A stretch of 64,000 bases of DNA from Akebia trifoliata (GCA_017979445.1 CM030717.1:28585132-28649131), one strand, 5' to 3'; positions 11,578-21,842 are shown, counted from the stretch's first letter. Translations and numbers: made by a program. Notes: generated by a model not told the origin, from the sequence alone.

Positions 11578-11926
11578 TTAAAGTCAATCAAGCAAGACTA
11601 AAAGTCAAGATATTAAAGTCAATCAAATAAGACTAAAGTCAAAATTAAAGTTAATTAAGTAAGACTAAAAGTCAAGTATTAAAGTCAATCTCATAAGACT
11701 AAAGTCAAAACCCTAAATCAAAACCTTAATCTCAACTAATCAAGTCAATCTCATAAGACTAAAGTCAAATCTTAAATCAAAACCCTAATCTAATCAAGTC
11801 AATCTCATAAGACTAAAGTCAAAACCCTAAGTCAAAACCCTAATGACTAAGTCCATCTCATGAAACCAAAGTCTAAACCCTAATTGAAACCCTAAAAAGA
11901 AACCCTAATCAAACCCTAATGCTTCT
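11578..11926 (+). repeat. Degenerate repeats with clustered telo-box motifs in the solo LTR
   Basis: Units of roughly 45-60 bp built on aagtcaatc(t)cataagactaaagtc are followed by about eight aaaccctaa heptamer-type motifs between 11707 and 11920. The last ones end about 15 bases before the TATA box at 11935. AAACCCTAA is the plant telo-box, a known promoter element; its density here suggests it belongs to the LTR promoter. Confidence 0.7.
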
Positions 11927-11934
11927 AAAAATTT

Positions 11935-11943
11935 TATAAATAG
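11935..11943 (+). promoter_or_regulatory. TATA box of the solo LTR
   Basis: TATAAATAG is followed by gagcctccacaccc. The equivalent position in LTR A and LTR B has TATATAAATA followed by the same gagcctccac block, so this is the conserved LTR core promoter. Transcription would start about 30 bases downstream. Confidence 0.75.
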
Positions 11944-12333
11944 GAGCCTCCACACCCTATTTTCGTATCAAAGAAAAAACCTTAGAAAAAGTAGGTGAAG
12001 AAGCCTCCATAACCTCCCCAAAACCCTAATTTTGGAGCCCCAACTCCTTCCCTAACACCCCTACTCCGATTTTAGCCTAAAAAACATCCCAAAAATCCAT
12101 AATAAATTTGAAGCACCCAGATTCAAGAAGGAGATACCTTACCTCGGAGATCAGAAATCAGATCCGGAGATAGAACGAAGTAAGGAATACGATACAATGA
12201 GTCATTTTCACCAGATCTGAGGGAATAGCACTTTTGCAGATCAAAGGTAAGTTTTTTTTATTATTTTTTAATCTAGGTTTGTTATTAGCGATGTAGATTT
12301 ATTTGGGATAAGTAGAGATCGGCATTGGCCGGG

Positions 12334-12364
12334 CGGGGTTGGTGCCTAACACCTTCCAACCCCG
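12334..12364 (+). other. Conserved LTR hairpin, solo LTR copy
   Basis: CGGGGTTGG and CCAACCCCG form a perfect 9-bp stem around the loop TGCCTAACACCTT. The same loop with altered but paired stems occurs in LTR A, LTR B and the plus LTR ending at 45444. Confidence 0.8.
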
Positions 12365-12835
12365 TAACATGATCCCCGGATTCAGATTTCTATAATAGAT
12401 TAGTTTTTATCCATTTTAAAGTCATTTTGGTTCCTAGACCACAATAACTAGGTGGCGACTCCCAAACCTCAAGGGTCAAAAGTGGATCCGCGCACCCCGC
12501 GGATCGAGGGCGCTTTCAATTACACATTGCTAAAATTGGTAAATTGTCTTTTAATCCTTACAATCATATTATACATTGTTTGCATGTTTCAAATATCTAT
12601 TTCTTATTAAATACAATAAAATATATTATTTCTTATAAAATTAAAATACAATTCATTTTTAAATAATAAGTAATACTAAAAATTTCAATTTATAAATAAT
12701 AATTTTTATTTATAAAAGCTCACAAATTTCAAATTAAAAATAATAATGTCATACAAGTCACCAAAATTTGAAATCAGCATTGAAAGAACTTAATTTTGGA
12801 GAATAATTTTGGATGGAAATGAAGGATGTGTAATT

Positions 12836-13221
12836 ATAAAAGCACCCCACAAATTAATAAGGGCAACCCACACTACAGCCAATTTTTTTTGTTTTATATG
12901 AGTTTAAGTTTTTGGAATGAACCACTTTTTGGTGAGGATGATCTATATGGTTTAGAGATCATACTCACCAAAAATCAGCCCATTCCAAAACTTCTAATCA
13001 CGTTAAAACTAGTTTTAAAAAAAAAAAATGGACGATTTACGGTCCTTGAACTTGTTTTGATGGGGTTAGAAGTTTGGTGATGAGCTGATTTTTGATGAGG
13101 ATGATCTCCTCATTGTAGAGATCATCCTTACCAAAAGTCAACTCATTCCAAAACTTTTAACCCATATAAAACAACAATTTGGCAATGGTGTGGGTTTATT
13201 AATTTGTGGGGTGTTTATGTA
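12836..13221. mobile_element. Foldback MITE with arms of about 180 bp
   Basis: The left arm starts at caccccacaaattaataa and the right arm ends at its inverted counterpart ttattaatttgtggggtg. The inverted match continues inward through ttttatatg, tttttggaatga, gtgaggatgatc and ccaaaaatcag, almost to the centre (13019-13040). Each arm itself contains a small hairpin (12929-12976; 13088-13137), so the whole can fold as a long stem or as two side hairpins. No coding capacity. It lies inside the hAT-like element. Confidence 0.8.
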
Positions 13222-13554
13222 CTTATCCATGGGATATAAGAGGTAATATCCTTTTAAGTATAACGGCATACTTGTCCATGCCCAAAAAAATGAAGGGTAT
13301 ACTTGTCCGTGCCAAAAAAAACAAAGTGCTTACCGCTTCAGCACTTTTTTTCAGTATCAAAATAGTGTTGAATTTTTTTTCACTTATTTTCAGCAATAAG
13401 CGCTGAAAATATGGAGTAAACAAACATGCTATTTTGACAAAAAGTGCTGAATTTATTATTTTTCAGCAATAAACGCTGAAAAATAACGCAAACAAACACC
13501 ACCTTAATCTTGCCTAAAAGAAACCTATGTCAAACTAAAAACTCACAAAAAAAA

Positions 13555-13564
13555 TATATAAATA
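13555..13564 (+). promoter_or_regulatory. TATA box of LTR A
   Basis: TATATAAATA followed by agagcctccacaacctaatc, aligned with the TATA box of LTR B (20247) and of the solo LTR (11935). Confidence 0.75.
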
Positions 13565-13981
13565 AGAGCCTCCACAACCTAATCTCGCAGGTCAAAATAA
13601 ACCCTTGGAAAGAGAGGTCAGAAACATCCCCCAGCCTTCCCAAAACCCTAAATTTGAAGCCCCAACTCCCTACCTAACTTCCAAAGCCCAGTTTTCGCTC
13701 CAAAAACACCCAAAAACCCTTCAAAAACATCTAGAAACCTTTCAAAAAATCAGAAAATACTTAGATCTAGGAGGATGATATCTCAATTTGAAGATCGGAA
13801 TCAGATCCAGTGACGAATAAAAAGCAGGAAAACTCACATGAAGACGCCCTCAACCAGTTCTGAGGGAACTAGTTGTCACAATCACCCAGGTAAGTTAGGT
13901 TTTTATTTTATTTTTATTTTTTTAGGTCGTTTTTAGCAATGTAATAATTTTTGGAAAAAGTAGAGACCGACATTTGTCGGA

Positions 13982-14012
13982 CAGGATCGGTGCCTAACAC
14001 CTTTCGATCCCG
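13982..14012 (+). other. Conserved LTR hairpin, LTR A copy
   Basis: GGATCG (13984-13989) pairs with CGATCC (14005-14010) around a loop containing TGCCTAACACCTT. The outermost C-G and G-C pairs of the other copies are lost here by a G to A change. Confidence 0.75.
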
Positions 14013-14160
14013 TAACGTGATCCCCAGACCCTTTCTTTTCGTAGATTAGTATATTTTTCCGATTTAGAGTTAATATTCAATTCTTAAACCATAATAACTA
14101 CGTGGCGACTCCCAAACCCAAAAAAGTGGATCCACAACCTGCGAATCGAGAGCACTTTCA

Positions 14161-15540
14161 AGTGTCAAAGCTAAAAGATTTCTCCTTCTAGGCATCAAAT
14201 TTTTCATCTGCATCAGTGCTCATGCACATATTAAAAGGATCTATTATTGGAAATCCTGAGATTCACTGTCATGCGTAGGTTGATGATTTCTCCATGATTC
14301 TAGCTAAATACTTCTCTATTTTATTTTATTTTTCTATAGGTATTGTGGAATAAAAAGACACAAGGTCCTCTAGGAAACAACATAAAGTCATAAATGTTTC
14401 AAGCAATCAAGGCAACCACAAACAATGTGGACAATGAAAGGAAACAATAATCAATTCTAATGCTATCAAAAGTTTAAAATTTCATGACCCATGCGATTTT
14501 TTTAATATTTTTTGAAAGTTTAGTGACCAACCAATGATAGCATTGTCTCCTATTTATGAAAACTTCAATTTTTATTAACTATTTGCACTTTTGTAATGCT
14601 ACACATGTTCCTAACAACCCCACTTTCTTTTTTTTGCATAAGCTATCAAAAACACTAATGAAATCATATGAAAGGAAAATTATTCATTTTACTACTCTTT
14701 TGAAACTTTACTAGTTTTTTTAACCTGTAGATAATAAATATCAAGAAACATACATAAACTAAGTTGAAGTAGTATTCAAACATTTTGCTAATTCGGGTCC
14801 CAACCCATTTTAAAGAAGAAAAATATTTTTCCAAAGGAAAATAAGAAAGAAAATAACTTACAAAAAATCTACTTTTTGCATGAACCTTGAAAAATTATTA
14901 AAATATATTTTTCTAAAAAGAAAATGATTGCAAAAAATAATCAAATTTATAAAAACGTTTATTTATTGAAAACATTATTTATCAATAATTTTCTAGATTA
15001 TAATAAAATTATTTTCCTTCTGAATAATCATTGCATGAATGAATGGTTTTATGGATTGGTGCACAAATTCAATAAAATATCTAAGGATTCATTAAAATGT
15101 TACCAATGGGATAACACTAAAATTGATAATTCACCTTAGATGGGGTTACAAGGTTATCATTGCACCTAAACTCAATCATTCACCATTTTTCTAAGGTCAC
15201 TAGTCCGGTCAGTTAGAACAAATATCAACACCAAGTGAATCGTCAGAAATGGCCCCAAAACCACTCAAAATTACATAGTTGTTCCCTGAAGATCACAGTG
15301 TCCTAGTCAAGTTGATTATAAGCAATGTCTCAGTCCTCAATCCTAATCAAGCCCGTTGTGGGTACTTGTCTTGAGTTTTCATGAGTCATTTGGGTTAGCT
15401 CGAGTCCAATTTTCTTTTATAAATTTATCAATATCATATTTTCTTTAGATCCAGTCTACTCTTTTTCTGTTGAGTCAAGTTAGTTTGTCAAGTTTACAAC
15501 GATGTCTGTCACCCTATCTGAATAAAGAAATTTTTTTAAT
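14161..15540 (+). other. Leader region of the Tat array after LTR A
   Basis: Begins with gtgtcaaagcta right after the LTR end, which may be a decayed tggtatcagagc primer-binding site. The first 600 bases recur after LTR B (20803-21403) with few differences. The rest is AT-rich with no recognisable gag; an ATG at 15250 (MAPKPLKIT) stops at once. The small open frame 14924-15139 has no domain. Confidence 0.6.
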
Positions 15541-16580
15541 ACCTCGAGCGCATTAACGAATTAACTACTAATCTAACTTCAAGGATAGATTTCTTTCTTG
15601 ACCAAGAAGATAATAGTCGGACTCAACCTTTAATCGAGAAAGCAAAGGTTATTGACCTCAGAATAGAAAATAATTCCTAAAGAAATTCAAATAGAAATCA
15701 TCCTATCCCTAGAAGAACACAAAGGGATAATAAATGTACTCAGAAATTTTAAAAGACTTATTCACGTGGTATGATGAGGATATGTTAGGTGCAAGCTTAG
15801 GTATTGTCCGACATGGAATAGATACTCGTTCGATGAAATGAAAATACCAATGAGATCAAAGAAGATGTTACAAAATATATCAATATTTTCCTCACTGCAT
15901 CTATCATAAGTCGATATGGGGTACCTTTGGAGCTGATATCTGATAATAGGTCATACGTCAAAGCTTAAGTCATTACTTTATATTCAAAGTTCAGGATCTG
16001 GTATCACAAAGCATCCCCCTACGTTCTCAAACTAATGGAAAAGTTGAAGCAGCTAATAAAAAATCTCAAAACAATCATCAAGAAAATGTGTCAATCAAAA
16101 AGTTACCATTCACACTGAGGGCACATCGTACTTCAATACAGTCTTCCACTAGAGTCACTCCCTATTCTTTAGTGTATGATATGGAAGCAGTCTTACCCGT
16201 TGAAATAGAAATCCCATATCTCAAGGTCTTAATGAAAAATCAATTGTTAAAAATAGACTGAGTCCGAAGAACTAAACTTGATTGAAGAAAAACAACTTAG
16301 AGTTCTGTACCACGTGCAAACTTATCAAAGAAGAGTCATTCGCACGTTTGACAAGAAAGTCAAAGTTTGATACTTATAAGTCAAGGATTTAACCATCAGA
16401 CTTCAAAGAAAAGTGAGCACTCCTCCTTGAACATAGGATGAAGTCTGAACCTAATTGGAAAGATTCAACCATTAAGAAAATATTGCCTGGAAAAGTCGTC
16501 AGACTTCAAGATCATGATAGAATTGAACCACCAGAACCATCCAACTTTGACCAAATCAAGCGGTACTACATTTAAGGAGG
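15541..16580 (+). pseudogene. Internally deleted pol remnant between LTR A and LTR B
   Basis: About 15640-15835 reads in pieces KVIDLRIENNS, EIQIEIILSLEEHKGII and WYDEDMLG, corresponding to the conserved stretch between protease and reverse transcriptase in Tat elements (E-R-x-x-I-x-x-L...W-x-Y-x-D-M-P-G). At about 15860 the sequence jumps straight to the integrase core: IISRYGVPLELISDN (15908-15950), then PYSLVYDMEAVLP-like coding near 16160-16200, and a C-terminal end PNFDQIKRYYI at about 16540-16575. Reverse transcriptase and RNase H, some 2-3 kb in relatives, are missing. Multiple stops are present. Confidence 0.75.
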
Positions 16581-16779
16581 TCATCTTCAGCCGAATCAAT
16601 TTTTTTACTACCCAGTTCAATATCTCCTTTCTCAGCCATTTGCAACCTTTTTAAAAAAATGCATTTTTCTTTCTCAGCCTAATCACCTAACCTAGGGGAT
16701 GAAAAAAATTTGAACTACGTTTTGGTCTGATCCCAAAATTCTGGGGTACATAGGCAACCTAAGAAGTTACTTCAGGCCC

Positions 16780-16782
<3 letters not shown>

Positions 16783-16814
<32 letters not shown>
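16783..16814. repeat. (AT)n microsatellite
   Basis: Sixteen AT dinucleotides, followed by an A-rich stretch to 16900. It lies in the 3' region of the Tat internal sequence, directly after ggcaacctaagaagttacttcaggcccc, a block also found inverted at 36190-36225. Confidence 0.95.
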
Positions 16815-16816
<2 letters not shown>

Positions 16817-16984
16817 CCCCACAAAAAGAACCCAAAAAAATAAAAAAATAAAAAAGAAATATTATCAGAATGGGGAAGAAAATTCAAAAAAAAAAAAAAT
16901 AATGCCACACAAGGGGCATTTGGGTTTTTAAGCCTCAAAATTCCTATCTTTTTTATGTCCAGTCTTAAGCTTACCCATGAAAGT

Positions 16985-17460
16985 CCTTCTAAGTACCGTG
17001 TGAAAAAGTCAAGAAAGGTAGCAAAGCATGATCAGACAATAACTCTAGAAGTTCAAAAAAAAAAAAAGCTTGCTAGGTTGGAAATCCAAAAGGGCGACTT
17101 AGGAAAAAAATTAAAGCAAGCTCGCAAGGTTAAAAATTCGAAAAGATGGCCTTAGCAACAATTAGAACAAATAAAAAAGTCTATTAAGTTGAAAACCTAA
17201 AAGGACGACTTAAGCAAAAATTAAAGCAAGCTCGAAAGGTTGAAAATGCGAAAGGACGGTCTTGCCAACAATCAAAGTAAAAATAAAAAAATATAAGCTC
17301 ACTAGATCGAAAACTTGAAAAGGCGATCTAGGCAAAAACTAGAGCAAGCTCGCTAGATCAAAAACCTAAAAAAAGCAATCTAGGCAAAAATTAGAGCAGT
17401 CAAAAAATATAAAAAAATCTCCATTGAGTTGAAAAACTAAAAGACGGTCCGAGCTGAAAC
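16985..17460 (+). repeat. Degenerate tandem repeat in the Tat 3' region
   Basis: A block of the type gcaagctcgctaggttgaaaacctaaaaggcgacttaggcaaaaattaaa recurs about seven to eight times with a spacing near 60 bp. Related sequence lies inverted near 35760-35900 (gcctaagtcgccgttttgggttttcaa). The open frame 16955-17155 is a product of this repeat. Confidence 0.75.
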
Positions 17461-17746
17461 ATCAGAAGTTTGAATGACCAAGTTTCAGTACCCAGCTTAA
17501 ACCAAGCAAGGACTCAGAAGTCACGAGTATCGTCTACGATTGATCTGAAAAAATTTTGTTTCCCTAAGTGAAGCAAGAGGTAAAATGGTGGATTCTACAA
17601 TGAATCTCAAAAGAAAATATTTTGTTCTCTTGAACCTGATTCAAAATCTTCAATATAAAAAGTCAAAATTAAAAGTTAAATCTTTATTGTACTTGTCGTA
17701 ATCAAATATTTCATACCTTCATAACAAAGGGTACTTCTCTTTTTTC

Positions 17747-19301
17747 TATAGTGTGTATTTTTCCCCCTTATACTAAAGGTATTTTTTTTAAAAACTGTGT
17801 TCAATTATCTCCAGTGCAATGTTTCCTATCAAACTAGGGGTATTTTTATATTCAAGCTTGATCAATATTAATCCTAAAGGATAATGGGAATCCCAAATTT
17901 AATATTACCCTCTTGATAGTAATTTTTTGAAAATCCCTGAGGTCCAAAGGAAATTAAAATTCAGGTTTAAATTCATAAAATTTTTGAAAAAACCTTAAGA
18001 TTTAAACAAAAGCGTTTCTGATCTCATATTTAGTTTTGCCCAGAGAATAACTCATTACCCTTTCACCTAGAATAGAAGATAGGGCATTCTTTTTTTCCCA
18101 GATTACTTCTCAGATTTATTCATTCTTTCTCAGATTCATTCATTCTTCCCCAAATTTGTTCATTCTCTCCTACATTCATTCATTATTTCCCAAATTCATT
18201 CATTCTCTCCCAGATTCCCCAAATTTATTCATTTTTTCCCAGATCCATTCATTATTTTCTAAATTCATTCATTTTTTCTCAGATTCACTCCACCGCCGAG
18301 GATTTTCTCAGGATTTTACTCAGATGCCGCCGAGAGTTTCTCAGATTTTGCTCAGATACCATCGAGGATTTCTCAAATTTTTCTTAGTTACCGTCGAGGG
18401 TTTTCTTGAAATTATGCTCAAATGCCGCTGAGGGTTTTCTCAGAATTATGCTTAGATACCGCCGAGGGTTTCTCGGATTTTGCTCAGTTATCGTCGATAA
18501 TTTTCTCAAATTTTGCTCAAATTATGCTTATATACTGCCGAGGGTTTTTTCAGAATTATGCTCAGATGCCGTCAAGGGTTTTCTCAAAAAATTTCTCAGT
18601 TACCACCGAGGGTTTGCTCGAATTATGCTCAGATGCCGTCTAGGATTTTCTCAAAATTATGCCTAGATACCATCGAGGGGTTGCTCGAATTATGCTCAGA
18701 TACTGTCGAGGATTTTCTCATAATTATGTTCAATGCTGCCCAGGGTTTTCTCAGAATTATGCGAAGATACCGTCGAGGGTTTTCTCAAAATTATACTCAA
18801 ATACCGCCGAAGGTTTTCTCAGAATTATGTTCAGATACCGCCGAAGATTTTCTCAAATTTTTCTCAGATGCCGTCGAGAGTTTTTTCGATATTATGCTTA
18901 GATGTCGTCGAGGGTTTTCTCGAAATTATGCTCAGATGCCACCGATGATTTTTTCGGAATTATGCTTAGATACCACCAAGGATTTTCTCAGATTTTACTC
19001 AGTTTTCGCTCAAACCCCCTGAGATTTATCTCAGATTTCAAGTGTACACACTTGCACATTTAGTCAAGGAGAATTTTCTAAAATTCAAGGATCTGACACC
19101 GTCAGTGAGAGCTTGCGCTCAAAGACCTGACAACTTTTAGTTCGAGGAGAGTTTTACCTTCAAGGATTCAAATACCCTGACGAATTGCTAAATCAGGCTG
19201 CAAAATGAACTATCACCAGTTTTGGCATTCAAATATGGCACTATCTACCAAAATAAATTTGCTATCTAGTTAGCTTCAACCATCTACCAAAGAGGGGCAT
19301 C
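17747..19301 (+). repeat. Tat 3' region, copy 2, with 34-37-bp minisatellite
   Basis: Colinear with 8095-9809: the gtgtatttttccccctta start, an attcattc-rich block at about 18095-18290, and about 20 units of the tttctcagaattatgctcagatnccgccgaggg repeat from 18295 to 18990. It ends with the same tail and polypurine tract. The array is about 170 bases shorter than in copy 1, so repeat number varies between copies. Confidence 0.9.
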
Positions 19302-20246
19302 TGTAGACACCCCATTTTGGCACTCGCCTGATTAATCAATTCGTCAACCCGATTGCCACGGTTCCCAATGATGGATAAATATTCCAATATTTTTTGTTTG
19401 TTACTAAATATGTTTCAGAAATTCGAATAAGGTATCTCAAGCAAACAAAACTTTAGAAACCACACTACGCTAAGAAAATATGACCCAAAAACATAAAATT
19501 ATCATTTTTAGACAAAAAGAAGCTTTACGAGAAAAATCACTAAAAATGATCAAATTACCAAACTATCCTTACTATCAAAACATCCGTATAGCCTATACTA
19601 CGCTTAGGAAAATCCTTTCGAATACATAAAACAACAAATTAAAATCAAATAAACTGTTTCGTCAATTTTCACAAAATTTGACAAAATTACAAAAATGCCC
19701 TTCATAGGGTCACGACTATTTCACACTGAAAATCCATAAATGACACAAATTAATACTCTCATTGAATTCATTATAAAAAACTGATTCCAAAACTTTCCAA
19801 AACGTCGAAAAACGACTTAGAAATACAAAAGTCCTCTTTGGGGGTAAAACGATAATTTTTCAACCCTAAAAATTTAAAATTTCAAATTTTCAAAATTAAT
19901 AATTAAAACATTAATTAATGTAAAGTGAAATCTTAATAAATTAAATTAAAAATTTTAAACAATTAAAATAAATTAGTTAAGCCTATAGGCCAAATTTTCA
20001 ATAGTGGCCCATTTAAGTGGGAGCCCACCTGACATTTATTAAAAGACCCTTCCATCTAGGAGCCCAAATAATTAAAGATATAATTAAGGGAGTTCTCTCA
20101 AAAACTTAAAAAATATATTCTTTCATTGTACGTAAGAATGAAAACCCTAATTTAAAACCCTAATTCAAAACCATAATCAAATCCTAATTAAACAACTTAA
20201 TGTTGTCTAAAAAAAACTAAGTCAAACTAAAAACTTCCAAAAAAAG

Positions 20247-20257
20247 TATATAAATAG
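20247..20257 (+). promoter_or_regulatory. TATA box of LTR B
   Basis: TATATAAATAG followed by gagcctccacaacctaatc. Two telo-box motifs (aaaccctaa) lie about 100 bases upstream (20132-20165). Confidence 0.75.
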
Positions 20258-20623
20258 GAGCCTCCACAACCTAATCTCACAGGTCAAAATAAACCCTAGG
20301 AAAGAAAGGTCAGAAACACCTCCCAACCTTCCCAAAATCCTAAATCTGAAGTCCCAACTCCCTACCTAACACCCAGAAATCTTTCAAAAAATCATAAAAT
20401 ACTTAGATCTAGGAGGAGGATATCTCAATTTGAAGATCGAAATCAGATCCAGTGACGAATAAAAAGTAAGAAAACTCACACGAGGACGCCCTCCGCCAGT
20501 TCTGAGGGAACTAGTTGTCGTAATCACCCGGGTAAGTTAGGTTTTTATTTTATTTTTATTTTTTTAAGTCATTTTTAGCAATATAATAATTTTTGAAAAA
20601 AGTAGAGACCAGCATTTACAGGG

Positions 20624-20654
20624 CGGGATCGGTGCCTAACACCTTCTGATCCCG
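20624..20654 (+). other. Conserved LTR hairpin, LTR B copy
   Basis: CGGGATCGG pairs with CTGATCCCG (9 bp, one G-T pair) around TGCCTAACACCTT. Relative to the solo LTR copy, two stem pairs are exchanged on both sides (G-C to A-T and T-A to C-G). Confidence 0.8.
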
Positions 20655-20802
20655 TAACGTGATCCCCATACCCTTTCTTTTCGTAGATTAATACATTTTT
20701 CCGATTTAGAGTTAATATTCAGTTCCTAAACCATAATAACTACGTGGCGACTCCCAAACCCAAAAACGTGGATCCGCAACCTGCAAATCGATGGCACTTT
20801 CA

Positions 20803-21403
20803 GGTGTCAAAGCTAAAATATTTTTGTTTGTGGGCATCAAATTTTTCATCTGCATCAGTGCTCATGCACATATTAAAAGGATCTATTATAGGAAATCCTA
20901 AGATTCATTGTCATGCGTAGGTTGATGATTTCTCCATGATTCTAGCTAAATACTTCTCTATTTTATTTTATTTTTCTATAGGTATTGTGGAATAAGAAGA
21001 CACAAGGTCCTCTAGGAAACAACATAAAGTCATAAATGTTTCAAGCAATCAAGGCAACAACAAACAATGAAGACAATGAAAGGAAACAATAATCAATTCT
21101 AATGCTATCAAAAGTTTAAAATTTCATGACCCATGCGATTTTTTTAATATTTTTTGAAAGTTTAGTGACCAACCAATGATAGCATTGTCTCCTATTTATG
21201 AAAACTTCAATTTTTATTAACTATTTGCACTTTTGTAATGCTACACATGTTCCTAACAACTCCACTTTCTTTTTTTGCATAAGCTATCAAAAACACTAAT
21301 AAAATCATATGAAAGGAAAATTATTCATTTTACTTCTCTTTTGAAACTTAACAGTTTTTTTTAACCTGTAGATAATAAATATCAAGAAACATACATAAAC
21401 TAC
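20803..21403 (+). repeat. Second copy of the Tat leader, cut by the CACTA-like element
   Basis: Matches 14161-14760 base for base apart from roughly 15 differences and short indels. The match breaks exactly at acataaa / ctactagaatc, where the next transposon begins. Confidence 0.88.
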
Positions 21404-21761
21404 TAGAATCTTTCACAAAAGGCCCGATTCTTTTATATCAATGTTTAACCTCAATGGCCCGATTTTTTATTTTTTAAAGATAAAATGCTACCTTATTTTC
21501 TTGATTTGATTTCAAATGTTTTACTTTTCAAGTTGGCGATTTGATTTCAAATGTGATTTTGTTTATGTTACGATATGTTTGGTTGTACAGTGGGAAATTT
21601 GAAGATATATTTCTTATTTTCAGTTCAATAATCTTGTTTTAGTATCGGCTTGACATTATGGAGTTCAACCATTCACATGAATGTTTCAGTTTTGTTTATT
21701 TTACAAGTGTTCTCTATATCCTTTTTGAATGATTTGATTCTCACTGATTATCTGTGTACAG

Positions 21762-21842
21762 GATGAGTTTGGTGTTTTAGAGATCTTTCTGCCAAACAAT
21801 GCAGATGGTTCACCACCAATTCCCCATGGCTCTCGGGTGAAC
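21762..21842 (+). pseudogene. Single exon of a class II starch branching enzyme gene
   Basis: An 81-base exon encodes [19 protein letters not shown] followed by IPHGSRVN. This is the conserved segment at the end of the N-terminal carbohydrate-binding module in plant 1,4-alpha-glucan branching enzymes of class II. It is preceded by a splice acceptor (tctgtgtacag) and followed by a donor (gtaaca), so intron flanks came with it. The reading frame is intact, but no other exon of the 800-residue enzyme is visible nearby. I infer a fragment captured by the surrounding CACTA-like element, not a functional gene. The residue after SRV is Asn where relatives have Lys. Confidence 0.85.

Larger units (their letters stand above)
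10799..12518 (+). repeat. Solo Tat LTR (1720 bp) nested in the hAT-like element
   Basis: Starts TGTAGACACC and ends GCGCTTTCA. It is flanked by GTTAC (10794-10798) and ATTAC (12519-12523), a 5-bp TSD with one mismatch. It lies inside the hAT-like element with no internal retrotransposon sequence on either side, so it is a solo LTR. Its start and end match LTR A and LTR B, but the middle differs and holds a repeated aaagtcaatc-ataagact block (about 11578-11870). Confidence 0.92.
10679..13502. mobile_element. hAT-like non-autonomous element inside LTR A
   Basis: Left end ggtgttgtttgtt and right end aacaaacaccac are inverted. Both ends carry subterminal repeats of the type aagtgctgaa / cgctgaaaa (10705-10770; 13325-13490). 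The empty site is preserved in LTR B as aacaacttaatgttg, whereas here aacaactta and (c)cttaatcttg flank the insert. The direct repeat is at least CTTA; an 8-bp hAT duplication would need mismatches. Minus the nested solo LTR its length is about 1.1 kb. No transposase is recognised. Confidence 0.72.
9810..14160 (+). repeat. Tat LTR A, interrupted by a hAT-like element
   Basis: Begins TGTAGACACC after the polypurine tract and ends GCACTTTCA. Without the 2.8-kb insertion (10679-13502) its length is about 1.53 kb, in line with LTR B (1501 bp). The flanks of the insertion align with uninterrupted LTR B around 20190-20215. It shares with LTR B a TATA box, the region ggtgcctaacacctt, and a late block gtggcgactcccaaaccc. 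Confidence 0.92.
19302..20802 (+). repeat. Tat LTR B (1501 bp)
   Basis: Begins TGTAGACACC directly after accaaagaggggcatc and ends GGCACTTTCA. It is uninterrupted and supplies the empty-site reference for the insertion in LTR A. By eye the first 85 bases differ from LTR A at about five positions. A TATA box (20247) and the conserved hairpin (20624) are present. Confidence 0.93.
7976..21403 (+). mobile_element. Recombined Tat retrotransposon array (partial LTR, LTR A, LTR B)
   Basis: Three LTR starts of one family (tgtagacacc at 7976, 9810, 19302) and two copies of the same 3' region (8095-9809, 17747-19301) occur in the same orientation. Two copies of the same leader (14161-14760, 20803-21403) also occur. 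The order is LTR fragment, 3' region, LTR A, internal, LTR B, leader. A single insertion cannot give a 3' region before LTR A and a leader after LTR B. Unequal recombination between related copies, or a tandem insertion, is the simplest reading. Confidence 0.8.

Noticed and set aside
11700..11930. Interstitial telomere
   Set aside because: AAACCCTAA motifs are dispersed and not in a head-to-tail heptamer array; they belong to the LTR promoter region.
21762..21842. A working starch branching enzyme gene
   Set aside because: Only one of about 20 exons is visible, and the surroundings look like a transposon.
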